From Saururus chinensis (Eukaryota > Streptophyta > Magnoliopsida > Piperales > Saururaceae), in contig CP141141.1 in NCBI GenBank assembly GCA_035235625.1, forward strand, positions 39,269,719 through 39,333,718: DNA of 64,000 nucleotides, written 5' to 3'. The notes beneath the pieces are model-generated. The model was not told the DNA's origin and ran no database searches. It was given only the letters and a program-made list of their open reading frames with translations. This document shows positions 47,923-59,671 of the stretch, one piece after another (the first letter of the stretch is position 1; every line of letters starts with the position of its first letter). A program made the translations under genes and the position numbers.

Positions 47923-48261
47923 TACTGAAGTAAGGTACCTTCGTTTAGGCGCCATTCTTGTCCCTTGTTTCATGAGTTTTGCACTAAGGCACCTTCTTTT
48001 TCGAAAATTTATCCAGTGAAACTATCGTCTTCTTGGTGGATGACAAGTTTAACTAATTTATATATATTACAAGTGAGTAAGATGATGCATAAATTTTAAT
48101 TTAGGTATTTAAACATAAATGGAGGTATGTATGGCCACATGGTACAGTGGTTCACTGGATACTTTCTCAAGCAGCTCTTGGATTCCCTCTTCTGTTGCTC
48201 AACTTGTGATCAAAGAGAATCGTTTTCAGTTGGTATATCATGTTCAACGGGTCTCTTACAT

Positions 48262-48702
48262 GACCCAACGATTCCAACCCAGAGTATGAGATGAAACGTG
48301 CAGGCAAGATCTGGTTCACTGGCAGGCAATAGAGCCGGTATTTTCATTCCTGAATTACTGACTAAGATTGACATCCTCAACACTACCACCCTCTTCATAA
48401 CTGAATTCATCTTCATTGGATGGGCTGAGGGTAGGAGATGGGTAGACACTCATCAAGCCTAACCTGCTACAACACCGACCCTATCTTCCCCAACAACAAC
48501 CTCACTGGCACAGATGTAGGTTATCATCTAGTGAACTGTGGTTAGACCTGCTCGTCTTGGGCACCGACTTGCTGGAGAAACTCCAGAACTGAGCAAAAAG
48601 GAGATCAAGAACGGGAGACTGGCTAAGTTGGCATGGTTTCAAGCAATTTCAACTTCGCTACAAGGGATCGTGCATGCAATTGAAACTTCAAAACATCTTA
48701 GG
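48262..48702 (+). pseudogene. LHCA2: Lhca2-type light-harvesting protein pseudogene
   Basis: Conceptual translation in shifting frames recovers ordered pieces of photosystem I antenna protein Lhca2: NVQA, then [36 protein letters not shown], a shifted TDPIFPNNNLTGTDVGY-like stretch, and KKEIKNGRLAKLAWFQ with WFQAI. Breaks include a stop just before NVQA, decay of the HCRWAM chlorophyll-binding part of the first helix, an in-frame loss of about 14 residues between ILN and TTTLF, at least one frameshift, and stops. No intron was seen between the pieces, so a retro-derived copy is possible. It lies on the opposite strand, downstream of an RNase T2 gene. Non-functional. Confidence 0.8.
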
Positions 48703-48927
48703 TGTTGACAATCAAATGCAAGTACCATTAAGGTGTTTTCTGAGTATGGATGCCCCTAAAAGAAAAAAAGACATTATTTTTTTTAAAACTTGCCTTAAAG
48801 AAGGAAGAACTTGGGGGGCAGTGCAAATTTACTTAGGTGGCAGGATAGGTGGCCATAACATTAAACGGGGTACGATCAGAACAAGAAAAGCAAATGCCTT
48901 TATTGATTCCCACATTTCATTTGTGGT

Positions 48928-49949
48928 TTAGAAGGAAGGAAACTTGATCTGAGATGAGCATTTTCCACTAGGCAGACCTGGGCAGTCAATGATAGTGGAA
49001 CCTGATGTGCCCGCGCACAAATATATCTGATACAATTGAGTGTTTCCAGATTCATCAACATTGCACTCTACACCCGGTTCATATCCAACTGCACCTCTGA
49101 TGGCCTCACTGATGCTGTCTACACTGTAATAACCTCCATCTGGGCGAATTCCTGTACGTGGATGGATGCCAAAGGTAAAAAACTATGGATAGGACGGGAA
49201 CTTTGAAAAGTCCGAAAGGTAATTTCTCAAATAAGGAGGTATATATGAATATCATTTCATGTTATATAAAATTAGTTGTTTTTTTACCGGCATTTTGGAG
49301 AACTTGGAGGAGATCCACCTGCTTTTTCAGGTCGAGTGCTTCTTCAAAGTACCCATTTTGGCTTAGCACAGACTCTGAGCAAGTCCCATGTTTCTCCCAT
49401 TCATGAGCCCAAAAGCTTGAACCATCACTGCTTGGGCATGCTAGAGAGGGCCATTCCTTCTGCATCCTGCCGGTTAAATCCGCTATCTGAAGGAGATTTT
49501 GAAGGAAAGTGATGGCAAAACAAAAACCAAAAAAACGAAGGGAAGTGGAATTTGGCCTGCGTAAATGAATAGTTTATCTATGCTTCACAGCATGATCACT
49601 GCATGCGCATACCTTTGATATGTCAAAAGGGTGGTGAGGATCACAGTTGGACGGGTAGGACCCATCAAGGAAACTGGGCCAGAGTCCATGAATTCCAAAT
49701 TCTGCTGCAGGCTTCCCCGTCTGAGGATAGCAGCAGCCATTCTGAGTGCCACAGTAGGATCCAGGCCACTAAAGGAAAGTCACAGTCTCAGAGTTGATAA
49801 CAGAACATGTGTAAATATGAATTGTTGATATTAGAGGAGAACTGCACCTGCTGAACGAAATAGAAGAAATCGAAACCCAGGGCAGATGACAAAAATGGAA
49901 AAATGGATAACAGGAGAACAGCGAGAAGAAAGAGGAGTTTGCCTCTCAT
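48928..49949 (-). CDS. RNase T2 (S-like ribonuclease), tandem copy 1
   Basis: Exons 49949-49848, 49768-49613, 49486-49288 and 49151-48928 have GT..AG borders and keep an open frame of 226 residues, the usual size. A hydrophobic signal peptide (MRGKLLFLLAVLLLSIF...) precedes FVQQWPGSYC. Catalytic motif CAS I is FGIHGLWPS and CAS II is [10 protein letters not shown], with both histidines, Glu and Lys present. The Cys pattern (CGTQNGCCYP, SNCDPH, CNVD, CPGLP, KCSS) is that of class I S-like RNases such as RNS1/RNase LE. These secreted enzymes cut RNA to 2',3'-cyclic phosphates and often respond to phosphate starvation, wounding or senescence. It is a direct duplicate of 57535-58530 with the same exon lengths (102, 156, 199, 224). 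A self-incompatibility role is possible only by name; the S-like class fits better. Confidence 0.9.
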
Positions 49950-50002
49950 GGCTGCCCCTTGTCCTGCAATGGATGGTGTTTCCTTCCTTAATTGTTGGAT
50001 TG

Positions 50003-50010
50003 AATATATA
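50003..50010 (-). promoter_or_regulatory. TATA box of RNase T2 copy 1
   Basis: CCTATATATTC on the minus strand, about 55 bases before the start codon. The surrounding sequence down to the ATG is conserved in copy 2, where the box reads CCAATATATTC (58583-58590). A (GA)n run sits just upstream at 50029-50044. Confidence 0.5.
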
Positions 50011-51061
50011 GGCGGCATGAAATGAAAGGAGAGAGAGAGAGAGAGTACCGGGAAGTGTGAAGTGGCTAGCTGATAGGTGCTTGAATAAAGAAGGTAGAGT
50101 ATGAGCCTACACGGAAGTGGGAATGGGAGAAACCGCGAGCTCCCTCAGATCGTGACAGCCGTTTTTAATTGCATAAGCTTCTCGCTTCTTTCACACTTAC
50201 AAGTTGAAACGAGATTTTTTTTTTCAGATGAATGCGTTCTTCTAAGAAACAGGAAGCGACAACCTGGTTCCAATTTTGAACTCATGTTAGTTGTTTGCCA
50301 AAATTAATCTGCAGTTTTTAGAAAGATTGTCAGAGATGACCAACCCCCAAAAAGACCAAATTAACTGCCAAAAACAAATGTAAAGCATGCTTAGCAAATT
50401 ACATGATCAAGTTTGTTTGCTTCTTATATCTTGTTATTTGCAGCTGGTTGCCGGGGAAGGATCAATCACTTGGTTGGCCCTCTTATTGTGTGCAACTCTA
50501 TCCGAGCCTGACTCTGAGCCCTCAAGAAAAACAAAACAGGGAGGACATAAAGATAAGCCAAGCAAACCAACAGAAACAAGGCTATCTGATTTTGAGATTC
50601 CAAAGGCCAGATCAATCAAGAGTTGCCAAACCTTTGAGATTCTACTAATTAATCTTCATGAGTAGGCATCGATATGAAAAATGCTGAGTGTTTTTTGAAG
50701 CAACCCATTTAGCAAAAAAAATCCGCTACAACATTACCTTCTCTGAACCGATGAATAATTTTAATATAATTAGAATAAACCAGCAGGGAGAACTCATCAC
50801 GATGTTCTGCAAGTGCGGAGGAATCAAACAATTGTCATTACTCATAGAAACCAAAAGAAGAGAATTGGATTCCACAGTCATAGAAATCAAATTTGCTTGT
50901 AACCAAATCTGAATCGAGAAATTAGCTGTAAGCATACATGTCACTTGATGATTATCGGACTACACCAATAATTACGAGCAAAAATTTGGAAACATATTTT
51001 TTTATAAATAAAAATTCCCGCTGATTGTGGCTTAACTAGAACATATATTCTTATAATATAA

Positions 51062-51139
51062 TATTCTCTTATATTAATAGCTCTATTTAGTTTTTTAAAA
51101 TGTATTAAATAAAGCTATTACTTTGAGATGGAGGGAGTA
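51062..51139. mobile_element. Stowaway-like MITE, 78 bp
   Basis: Left TATTCTCTTATATTAATAG and right CTATTACTTTGAGATGGAGG...GTA form an imperfect inverted repeat with TA edges. Related to the copies at 51582 and 54473 through the AATAGCTCTATTTA block. Confidence 0.7.
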
Positions 51140-51581
51140 CAAGAACATATACAAGTCCTTCCAAGTTGCAACAAAAAATTTTAATGACCACTTGTTTGTA
51201 ACTTTGTATTCGCTTACAAGTCCTGTTCTTAGTGAGCCTGGGCATCATGAAGTGTTGGATTTTGAACCGATGGCACACATCTCAAGGGGCAAATTAATTT
51301 ATATACCCTTGGTTATCGGATTCAATGGCCCAAGATACCTAGGCTCACACTTTTTATGTTCATATAAATTTTTTCTTTTGTATAAATATAAAAAATTACG
51401 AGAAAATGAATTTATTCTGTTTAGATAGTGTTTGTTCGTAATTGTTCATATATATATATATATATATATTAAGAATGCTTTGTACCAGCTCTTACCATGG
51501 CTTATAATATGAGGAATCTCACTTGGCTTGTTTTCCATAAACATTAAATAATGTCTCTCTAGTTTTTGTGTTTTAGATTAA

Positions 51582-51777
51582 TATTCTCTCCATCCTAAAT
51601 TAATAGCTCTATTTAATAAAAAAGTTTGTTCTATTTTAATTATTTTATTTTATTCAATTTAAATGGTTAGGTACTTAAAAAAGAGTATTATAAATTTATA
51701 TTCTCTTCTCTTAGATGTCTTTAAATAAAAATTACTAATTTTTTAAATATAACTATTAATATGGAACGAAGGGAGTA
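51582..51777. mobile_element. Stowaway-like MITE, about 195 bp
   Basis: Left end TATTCTCTCCATCCTAAATT with AATAGCTCTATTTA, right end CTATTAATATGGAACGAAGG and GAGTA, TA-bounded. AT-rich, no ORF. Confidence 0.75.
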
Positions 51778-52559
51778 CCTGAAATCTTGACAACTACAAA
51801 GTATATATACTTATGGGGGAGATGGAATGAACTATCTTTCCTTTCACATGAATGATGAACCACAAAGCATGAACAGAGATTATGGAGCTTAATGGGTTCT
51901 CATGGAAGTGCACACCTCGAACCATAAGAGGCTAAAGGTTAATTCCAGTTCTACATGCTCTAATTGAATCTTTACCAACCATATTAAAAGATATGGAAGT
52001 AAATTTGGATCCCCAATTTTTTTGTTGTAGGAATCAGTTTCTTCGACAACCAAGATCAACTTAAGATCTTATACATTTGGCACTTGGCAATACTTAAATG
52101 ATACTCCCAATCTAGAATGCGGCCAATAAACTATTGAGTGAAGTTTATACAATCGGGATAGACATTAATAAAGCTCATGCAAGGTAAGAGAGAAATAATA
52201 TTCATCTATTAGATGTCAATCTAAAAACTGTGTTAGGTTGGGACTTTGTTTGGTGAGACAAGAGATATATTCTTCTTGAAGGGGAGGGAGGAAGACCTAA
52301 GTGGTCTTTCATCTTCTTGGTTGGATGGTATGCATATGCTCTTAGCTGTGGAGAGCCTTCCAGGGCAGATGTGCATACGCTCTTACAATCTTACTTGAAG
52401 AAATGCCAAAAAATATTTGATCACAATTATTGCTATATATAGCAGGACGCCAAAATTTGAAGTTGTATACTATGCTATGCCTCTATATACTATGCTAAGA
52501 TTATATGGATATCTTCTCTGGTCATGTAGGAAAACATTTTCCGGATGAGTCATATTACT

Positions 52560-52828
52560 TAGAGGTGTTAATGAGCTAAGCCAGCTCATTAAGTAAAGGC
52601 ACCTCGACTCGACTCAACTCAAATATAGCTCAATTCAAAGTGGCTCAGTTCAAATTTGAATATTTTTTAGTTGAGTTTGAACATATTATAGCTCAACTCA
52701 ACTTGGCTAGAATAGAACTCGAACTCGGCTTGTACTCAACTTAAACTCGAATGAAATTTATAAATATATTTTATAATATATATAAATACATTTTGATACT
52801 TATGTATACATATGCACAATTATCAATA

Positions 52829-52903
<75 letters not shown>

Positions 52904-53428
52904 CAAATTTATATGTTACTAATGAATGTATAATGTCTATGTATTGAGTATTGGTTTATATCACTATGATATATATTTTTTAGAAGTAAATATTTAAAGA
53001 CACATTATACACATATATCTACATGTGATATGTATTGAAATTTAGATATATCATAGAAATTATATTTAATTAAGTATATACATATATAGTGCAACCGAGT
53101 AAAAAAATAGAATATATTGTACTACATATCAAACAATGTGTTAATCATTAGGCAATATGTTATGGTAATATTATGTACTATCTTTACATATCAAACAAAT
53201 TATAATATATCTTTTCAAATTTTCTATGAATACTACTATTGGAATCCTTAGAAATTTAAATTTTACAATAATTTATTAAATATCTTTTAGCATTGAGTCA
53301 TGAATTCTCTTTTTTTTCATAAAATTATGGTAATTTATATTTATTTAGGATGGGTCTAAGACGACAAAACGTTAAGTTTATATTCCCACATATTAAAACT
53401 CAACTCGACCTGGCTCCTTAGACCCCTA
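52560..53428. mobile_element. hAT-like element of the GAGGTGTTAATGAGC type
   Basis: The left end TAGAGGTGTTAATGAGC and right end CTCCTTAGACCCCTA resemble the ends of the hAT element at 83-555, and the subterminal sequence is the same CTCAACTCGA style. The flanking 8-mers do not match well, so the borders are tentative. Contains a TA tract at 52832-52901. Confidence 0.5.
52832..52901. repeat. (TA)n microsatellite
   Basis: About 35 uninterrupted TA units. Confidence 0.95.
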
Positions 53429-53796
53429 CACATTATACATAATATAAATTATTTGGAAGTAAATATTTTAAAGAGAGATAATATACATATATTATATATG
53501 AGATATTTACTAAAATTTATATTTATGTATAATAAAAATAAATGATATACATTCATATATGATATCTCATATACACAAATATAGTTAACCACAAAGACAC
53601 TATTTTTTTTTTGTGGTTACAAGATGACACTCAAAGTAAGAAGTGAATACAAAGATTTAAAATTTTTAGGTTATCAAATAATAAATATATTTCATACAAC
53701 CAAAATAAAGTTGGAGTATGCAGAATAGGTTGTAGTGTCACATATACATATAATATATATATGCTAATAATAACAACATGTTCATACAAAACTTCT

Positions 53797-53799
<3 letters not shown>

Positions 53800-53851
<52 letters not shown>

Positions 53852-53878
53852 TATATATATAATATATATATATATATG
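53800..53878. repeat. (TA)n microsatellite
   Basis: TA run with two AAT interruptions, directly abutting the GAGCCCGGGCTC hairpin pair. Confidence 0.95.
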
Positions 53879-53886
53879 GAAAAAGT

Positions 53887-54219
53887 TTATATGAGCCCGG
53901 GCTCTATGGGCCATCGGATTTACATCCGGCGGCCCATAATATTCATGGGTTTCATGAGTATTATAAACCCATGAGTATTATAGGCCGCCGGATGTAAATC
54001 CGACGGTGTATAGAGCTCGGGCTCACATAGGCATATATGAGCCCGGGCTCATATAAACTTACATGAACCCGGGCTCTATGGGCCATCGGATTTATATCCG
54101 GTGGCTCATAATACTCATGGGTTATACTCATTGCTTAAACCCATGAATATTATTGGCCACCGGATGTAAATTCCACGGCCCATAGAGCCCGGGCTCACGT
54201 AAATTTATATGAGCCCGTA
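53887..54219. mobile_element. Two tandem hairpin units with GAGCCCGGGCTC ends
   Basis: Unit 1 (53887-54038) and unit 2 (54040-54219) are each near-perfect inverted repeats: GAGCCCGGGCTCTATGGGCC and GGATTTACATCCGG on the left, the complements on the right, around an ATTCATGGGTTT/AAACCCATGA loop. The two units are direct copies of each other, separated by an extra GAGCCCGGGCTC palindrome. No coding content; superfamily unknown. Confidence 0.75.
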
Positions 54220-54472
54220 TATATATAAACACTTTTATGGTATGGAGGGAGTGCATATGTGCTAATAATAGTGATATGTTTACAAAAGACTACTAAAATA
54301 TGCATATCTGGTTAAACATACAAACACAAAGATATAACATAACAACAAATGAAAATATTAGAAAAGAAAGTTGATACATAAGCACATAATATTATTTATA
54401 CTTTAGTTCTTTATTTATAAATATATGAGCCTTTAGTAAATGATGACAATTCTGTACAATGTTGTATTTATA

Positions 54473-54582
54473 AACACTCTATTTGTCTTACATTAATAGC
54501 TCTATTTAGTTTTCAAAAATAAATTTAAATTACTTTATTTTAAAAAACCAAATGGAGCTATTAATTTAAGACGGATGGAGTA
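54473..54582. mobile_element. Stowaway-like MITE, 110 bp
   Basis: CACTCTATTTGTCTTACATT on the left pairs with AATTTAAGACGGATGGAGTA on the right, plus AATAGCTCTATTTAG with CCAAATGGAGCTATT. TA at the right edge. Confidence 0.75.
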
Positions 54583-56034
54583 TTTTATAATATTATTTTT
54601 TACCAAGTAATTAGTATATATTGGTATAATGAGGTAGAAATATGAATTAAGTTTTTGCACTCATTTTAATGTATTTAAATATATAATAAATATAAAGAAA
54701 TATAAATATTATTTAAAATAACATGGGCCAAACGTATAACTTTAATGACGGAGTGATAAAATTATATTTAATAAAAAAATATTTAAATTATGAGAACATC
54801 ATATTTATTTAATAGAATGCTTAACACAAAACGTATTATAGGTGAAGTGGTTAAGAAGATTGTTCTTTTTGACAACGTCACAAGCGGGCCAAATTTGAGC
54901 TAAGTTATGCGGTCACTATATACTGATTTGGGCTTGAACACGAGTCGAGTTTTTGGTTTCTTTCTTAAGCCAAGCTTGAGCTGGATGATTGGTAGTTTGA
55001 TCGAGTTTGAGTCAAGCTCGAGCCAATACCCAAAACTATGAGTTTGAACCTAGTTAACCCAAAACTCGACTCAGCTTAGCTCATTAGCACCTTTTATATT
55101 ACTGTCTCAACAAACTCTACCTAGATCGGTTAAGAAGCCATTTGTGTTATTACATCCAAATCTTTGGAATGAATTAGGCGAGTCTCACTTTGCAATCTAA
55201 GCTTTGACGAGATCTTATCCTAGCTTGTTCCCTATCAAAAGTTAAAGGAACCGCCAACAAACATGTAAATTGTTGTTGGACCTAGATATGAGTTTGATAC
55301 TCATTCTATGTTGAATTAATAGTTGTATTTGGTAAAAAAATTTGTTTCTTATTAATAACTTTATTAAATATTTGAGTTTAGAAAATTAAAAGAGAAAACT
55401 TGAAAAAAAAGAACTTTAAGGGTTGAAGATGTCTTTTTGAAGAATTTAAAAAGAGCTTGAAGAAAAATTTGACTATTGTTCGAAGAACTTAGTGTGAGAG
55501 AGAGTGTCTTCTTAAAGGATTTATTTATTAATTTGTGACATTGAGTGAAAGTGAGGAATAAAAAATATCCTCTCCCTCCCCAATTTATAAGGAAAAATAT
55601 ATTTCTACTATGTTGTTTTACATTAGTTTTTTTTTTACCTTTATTAGGTAAAATAAATAAATATTTATGTTATCATGTGTAACTCACTTTATCTATCTTA
55701 TTAGAGGTTAGAATAGACTTTTAATATAGAGATACCACTTCTAATTTATAAAGAAGTTTTTCCTTGTCAAATGATAAAAATACCCCCAACTCCCCTCCAT
55801 ACAGTATAAAGCACGCTCCAACAACTCTTTTTAAAGCCATTGGGGATATTTGGGGGGTTTGGTCGGAACTCGAGAGCTCGCCCATTGGGCCTGAACCAGG
55901 CCTGGTTGGATTAGGCCCATGGGCCTAAATCTTGGGCCCAACACAACCTGACCAATCTATGAGGTCGGGTCAGGCCTGGTTATGAGCGGGTGGGCAGAAG
56001 CTTAGCCTTTTTAATCGCTTGCTGCACTCCCCCG
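54583..56034. other. Spacer between the RNase genes, second part
   Basis: AT-rich, no gene. Decayed GAGC/GGGCCT-type hAT-like fragments lie at about 54850-55100 and 55850-56020. Confidence 0.5.
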
Positions 56035-57137
56035 CAGGGCCGGCTTAATACATTTCGGGGCCTAAGGCGAATTTTCCCACCAAGGTTAATATTGCTTAAA
56101 GTTATAAGTAATTTAAACATGTAAAAATTATAAGATTATTAATTTTGGGTAATGATACTAACCTGGCCCTTTTGTTGTGTCGTCATAGTATTGCCATCAC
56201 TTTGGTTTTTTCAGGATCCTGCCTCTAGGTTAGTGTCAACTTCTTTTTTTTTTCTTTTCTATGTCCTGAAGGGGAAGGTAGAATATGCATTTCATCAAGC
56301 CTGGTTATGTTCAAAAATTAATCTCACTAATAGTGGTAGATGCATAGCTAATTTGAATTTGATTTACCCTCCCGGCCTCCACATTAAGCTGTACACCATG
56401 TATGAAGTGAGTACGATGTGCAAGAAATATATTCTTTGTTGCCAAAAAGAGAAAGTACAACTTCCATGGGTTTCTTTTGATTTTCTGCATGAGGAAAAAA
56501 GGTAGTTAAACACGATTACATGAGCATAATTAAAAAAATAAAGAGCCTCAAAACTAATTTATGGAGTGTACCTAAGTCTGGCCCAATTATTGGCTTTGGG
56601 AGCAGATTGATGTTTAAAACAAAGTTTTAAAATTAATATTTTCTCAGTTGTCTCAAATTATTAGTTTTATTTAATTTTTTAAAATGTACTAATTTGATAT
56701 GGATTTGTAAATAAAATCATAAGCATGAGAAGTCTTGGAAGATCATAAGCCAATACGAAGATCATTAGGATTACTTAGTCTAAATTCAGTGAAAAATGAG
56801 GTGCTAAAGTTTGAAACAATAACACAGGCCTATAAAATGTTTACCTATTGAGATGAATGGCAAAAGGGTGTGCAGGAAGAGGAACTGATAAGAAAGTTGA
56901 TCCATAGAAAACAGAAACGAAAAATTGAGCAAAAAAATATAAAAAAGCTGAGTAACTTTTGGCCAGCAAAGAACTACCTCAATGACAGAAAATATATCAT
57001 TGTTATCACTCTCTCATTGTTATCACTCTCTCGTAGGCCATTTTTGTTCTAAATTACATAAAAAATGCAAAGGGCCTTCATTAAGTGGTGAGGCCTTAGG
57101 CAGCCGCCTAAGCTGCCTAAGGGTTGAGCCGGCCCTG
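56035..57137. mobile_element. Non-autonomous hAT element, 1.1 kb
   Basis: The ends CAGGGCCGGCTTAA and TTGAGCCGGCCCTG are inverted. The 8-bp duplication CTCCCCCG is perfect (56027-56034 and 57138-57145). No hAT transposase domain was recognised; the 117-residue frame at 56152 matches nothing I know. A decayed MITE end lies inside near 56640-56700. Confidence 0.9.
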
Positions 57138-57534
57138 CTCCCCCGCCGTAGCCTGAGTTCACGGGCGATCGTGAGCCTAAGCTTCACGGACGTTAGATTT
57201 CAAATTTACAGCACACATTCCCAGGAGGCCCTGGCCTCTAACGCTTTCCTGGTCGGGGGGCTCATGTTGACTTTCCATGTTTTTACTATCTTAAGTTTGT
57301 TCTCTTTATGTGCATATTTCGAGGTGATAACTGACGTTACTGACCTCAAAAAGCAAATGTCTCGAGTGATTTCCATGCCATTACATTTGTTATATCTGAA
57401 ACTTGCATCTTGAGATGATTTATAATCCCACTTCGGTATTTTGCCCATGAACTATAATGATCCTTCAAAATCAGCGTGAAAAAAGACAAGGCAAGTGGAA
57501 ACAGTTGCATACTAACTCATCGTTGTTTTTTGCT

Positions 57535-58530
57535 CTAGAAGGAAGGAAACTTGATCCGGGTCGAGCATCTACCATTGGGCAGCCCTGGGCAGTCAATGAT
57601 AGTGGACCCTGATGTGCTCGCACACAAAAAAATCCTATACAATTGGGTGTTTCCTGATTTATCAACATTGCAGTGTACACCCGGTTCATATCCAACTGCA
57701 CCTCTGATAGCCTCCTTGATGCTGTCTATGCTGTAATAACCTCCATTTGGTCGGATTCCTGGCCATGGATACGTGCCATAAAAAGAAACATGGATAGGAG
57801 TTAAGATGAGAAGTTTGAAAACTGTGAAAGGTACATGATGTCTCATTTTATATGGCTTATCATTCCATGTTAAATAAAAATGTATCTCTTGTTGTTTACC
57901 GGTATTTTGGAAAACTTGCAGCAGATTTACCTTCTCCTTCAGGTCGAGTGCAGCTTTGAAGTACTGATGTTGGCTTAGTACAGACTCTGAGCAAGTGCCA
58001 TGCTTCTCCCACTCATGGGCCCAAAAGCTTGAGCCGTCACTGCTTGGACATGCTAAAGAGGGCCATTCCTTCTGCATGCTGCCTTTTAAGTCGGCTATCT
58101 GAAGAAAATTTTGAAGGGGAGTAAAATTTGGCTTACGTTAAGCATGATCACTGCATGTGCATACCTTTGATCTGTTATGCATACCTTTGATCTGTTAAAA
58201 GGGTTGTGAAGATCACAGTTGGAAGGGGAGGACCCATCAAGGAGATTGGGCCAGAGTCCATGAATCCCAAATTTTGCTGCAGGCTTGCCCGTCTTAGGAT
58301 AGCAGCAACCATTCCGAGTGCCACAGTAGGATCCAGGCCACTGAAAGTATCAAACAGCCTTATAGTTGAACAGACTACATGCGTAAATATGAGTTGCTGA
58401 AAATTTTGAGACTAGAAGAGAAGCGCACCATCTGAACGAAATAGAAGAAATCATAACCCTTAGCAGATGACAAACATGGGAAATGGGCTAACAGGAGAGC
58501 AACGAGAAGAAATAGAAAGTTGCCTCTCAT
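57535..58530 (-). CDS. RNase T2 (S-like ribonuclease), tandem copy 2
   Basis: Exons 58530-58429, 58340-58185, 58098-57900 and 57758-57535 give 226 residues. It has a signal peptide ([17 protein letters not shown]...), FVQMWPGSYC (Met where copy 1 has Gln), [13 protein letters not shown] and [15 protein letters not shown], both complete. Exon lengths equal copy 1 exactly. Differences: the exon 2 donor region is duplicated (AACAGATCAAAGGTATGCAT repeated at 58161-58195), and only the upstream donor keeps the frame. Intron 3 is 141 nt, a multiple of three, and free of stops, so its retention would insert 47 residues between the CAS II region and the C-terminal half. Secreted RNA-degrading enzyme by family. 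Confidence 0.9.
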
Positions 58531-58582
58531 GGCTGCCTTTCGTCCTGCAAGTTGATGTGTTTCCTTCCTTAATTGTTGGATT

Positions 58583-58590
58583 GAATATAT
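58583..58590 (-). promoter_or_regulatory. TATA-like box of RNase T2 copy 2
   Basis: CCAATATATTC at the position of the CCTATATATTC box in copy 1, with the same spacing to the start codon. The change weakens the match to a canonical TATA box. Confidence 0.4.
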
Positions 58591-58785
58591 TGGCAGTGTG
58601 AAAGGGCATTTGGTTGTAACAGAGAGGGGGGGGAGGGGGGGATGGAACTGTGAAGTGTGAACTGGCTGGTAGGTGTTCGAAATAAAGAAAGCTGCAGAGC
58701 CGATGAACCGACACGGTAAAGGGTAATCAATTGGGAATTGGACAATCTCCACGGTCTTTTTTAAATGTGTAATGCTCTCATGTCG

Positions 58786-58889
58786 GAACGCTATTTCATC
58801 ACTTCTACACCACCGCTGATGTCTAGCGCCTATTTACATGGTCCTTACTATTCAACCAACGGTGTGAAAGTGATGAAATAGTGTTTTAA
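58786..58889. mobile_element. Hairpin MITE-like element
   Basis: CTATTTCATCACTT on the left and AAGTGATGAAATAG on the right, extended imperfectly through CACCACCG/CGGTG, around a loop of about 45 bp. Confidence 0.6.
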
Positions 58890-59671
58890 CGTGTAAGTCT
58901 TCACGTCGTTAAAATATTTTTTTTTTAAATTAACGTCTTATTTATTTCACTTTAATTTTTTTAAACATGACTATACGGACCTAGTTTCTCTTTTACGATT
59001 TTACCCCACGTAATTCCTTTATGTATACTTTGTTATAGTTGCAATTTTTTTTGGCCGTGCTCGCTCCAATCAAGCCACACACTTAAAACAAACCTACCGC
59101 AAATGCGGCAAAAAAAGGCTTGCACCTTTTGCCTCGGTTGCAGCAGGTTCGCATCAGCTGCTATATGAAGAAAGAAGGGGAAAAGGGGAGGAGAAAAATA
59201 CATGGAAGAAGAGGAGAAAAAGAAGAAATTTGAAGAGAAAAAGGGAGGAAGAGAAGAAGAATAAAAGGAAGTGAGTGGCGAATGTGGAGGTGTGGTCGGG
59301 AGGTAGAAAGGCTGGGCTGGAATGGCTTGTAGCAACACCGATAATGGTGCTAGTGTACGTTGATACTGGCACAAGGACATAGAGATGCAAAAGGAGAAGC
59401 AGAAGAGGGAAGTAGGGTAATGCCTGGGATAATAGGCGTGACTCGTGAGGCCGAATTAGCAGAGGATGCAGGGTAGGAGAGAATAATATAAAAGCTACAA
59501 AATTTTCTTATTTTATGGGATACTAAAGAGTTAAATAAAGTTTATATATATAGCCACGTTCAATTTTTAAATTTAAAAATAATTTTTTCTATTATTTGAA
59601 AAACAAGCACTCACAACTCTATTTAAATTCCTGCCTTAGTTACTATACCGAAGAGAAAAGAAAATTATACT

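Larger units (their letters stand above)
50045..52550. other. Spacer between the RNase genes, first part
   Basis: The first 70 bases resemble the region upstream of copy 2 (AATAAAGAAG...GACACGG), so the duplication includes proximal promoter. After that no gene was seen; two Stowaway-like MITEs are listed separately. Confidence 0.5.
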
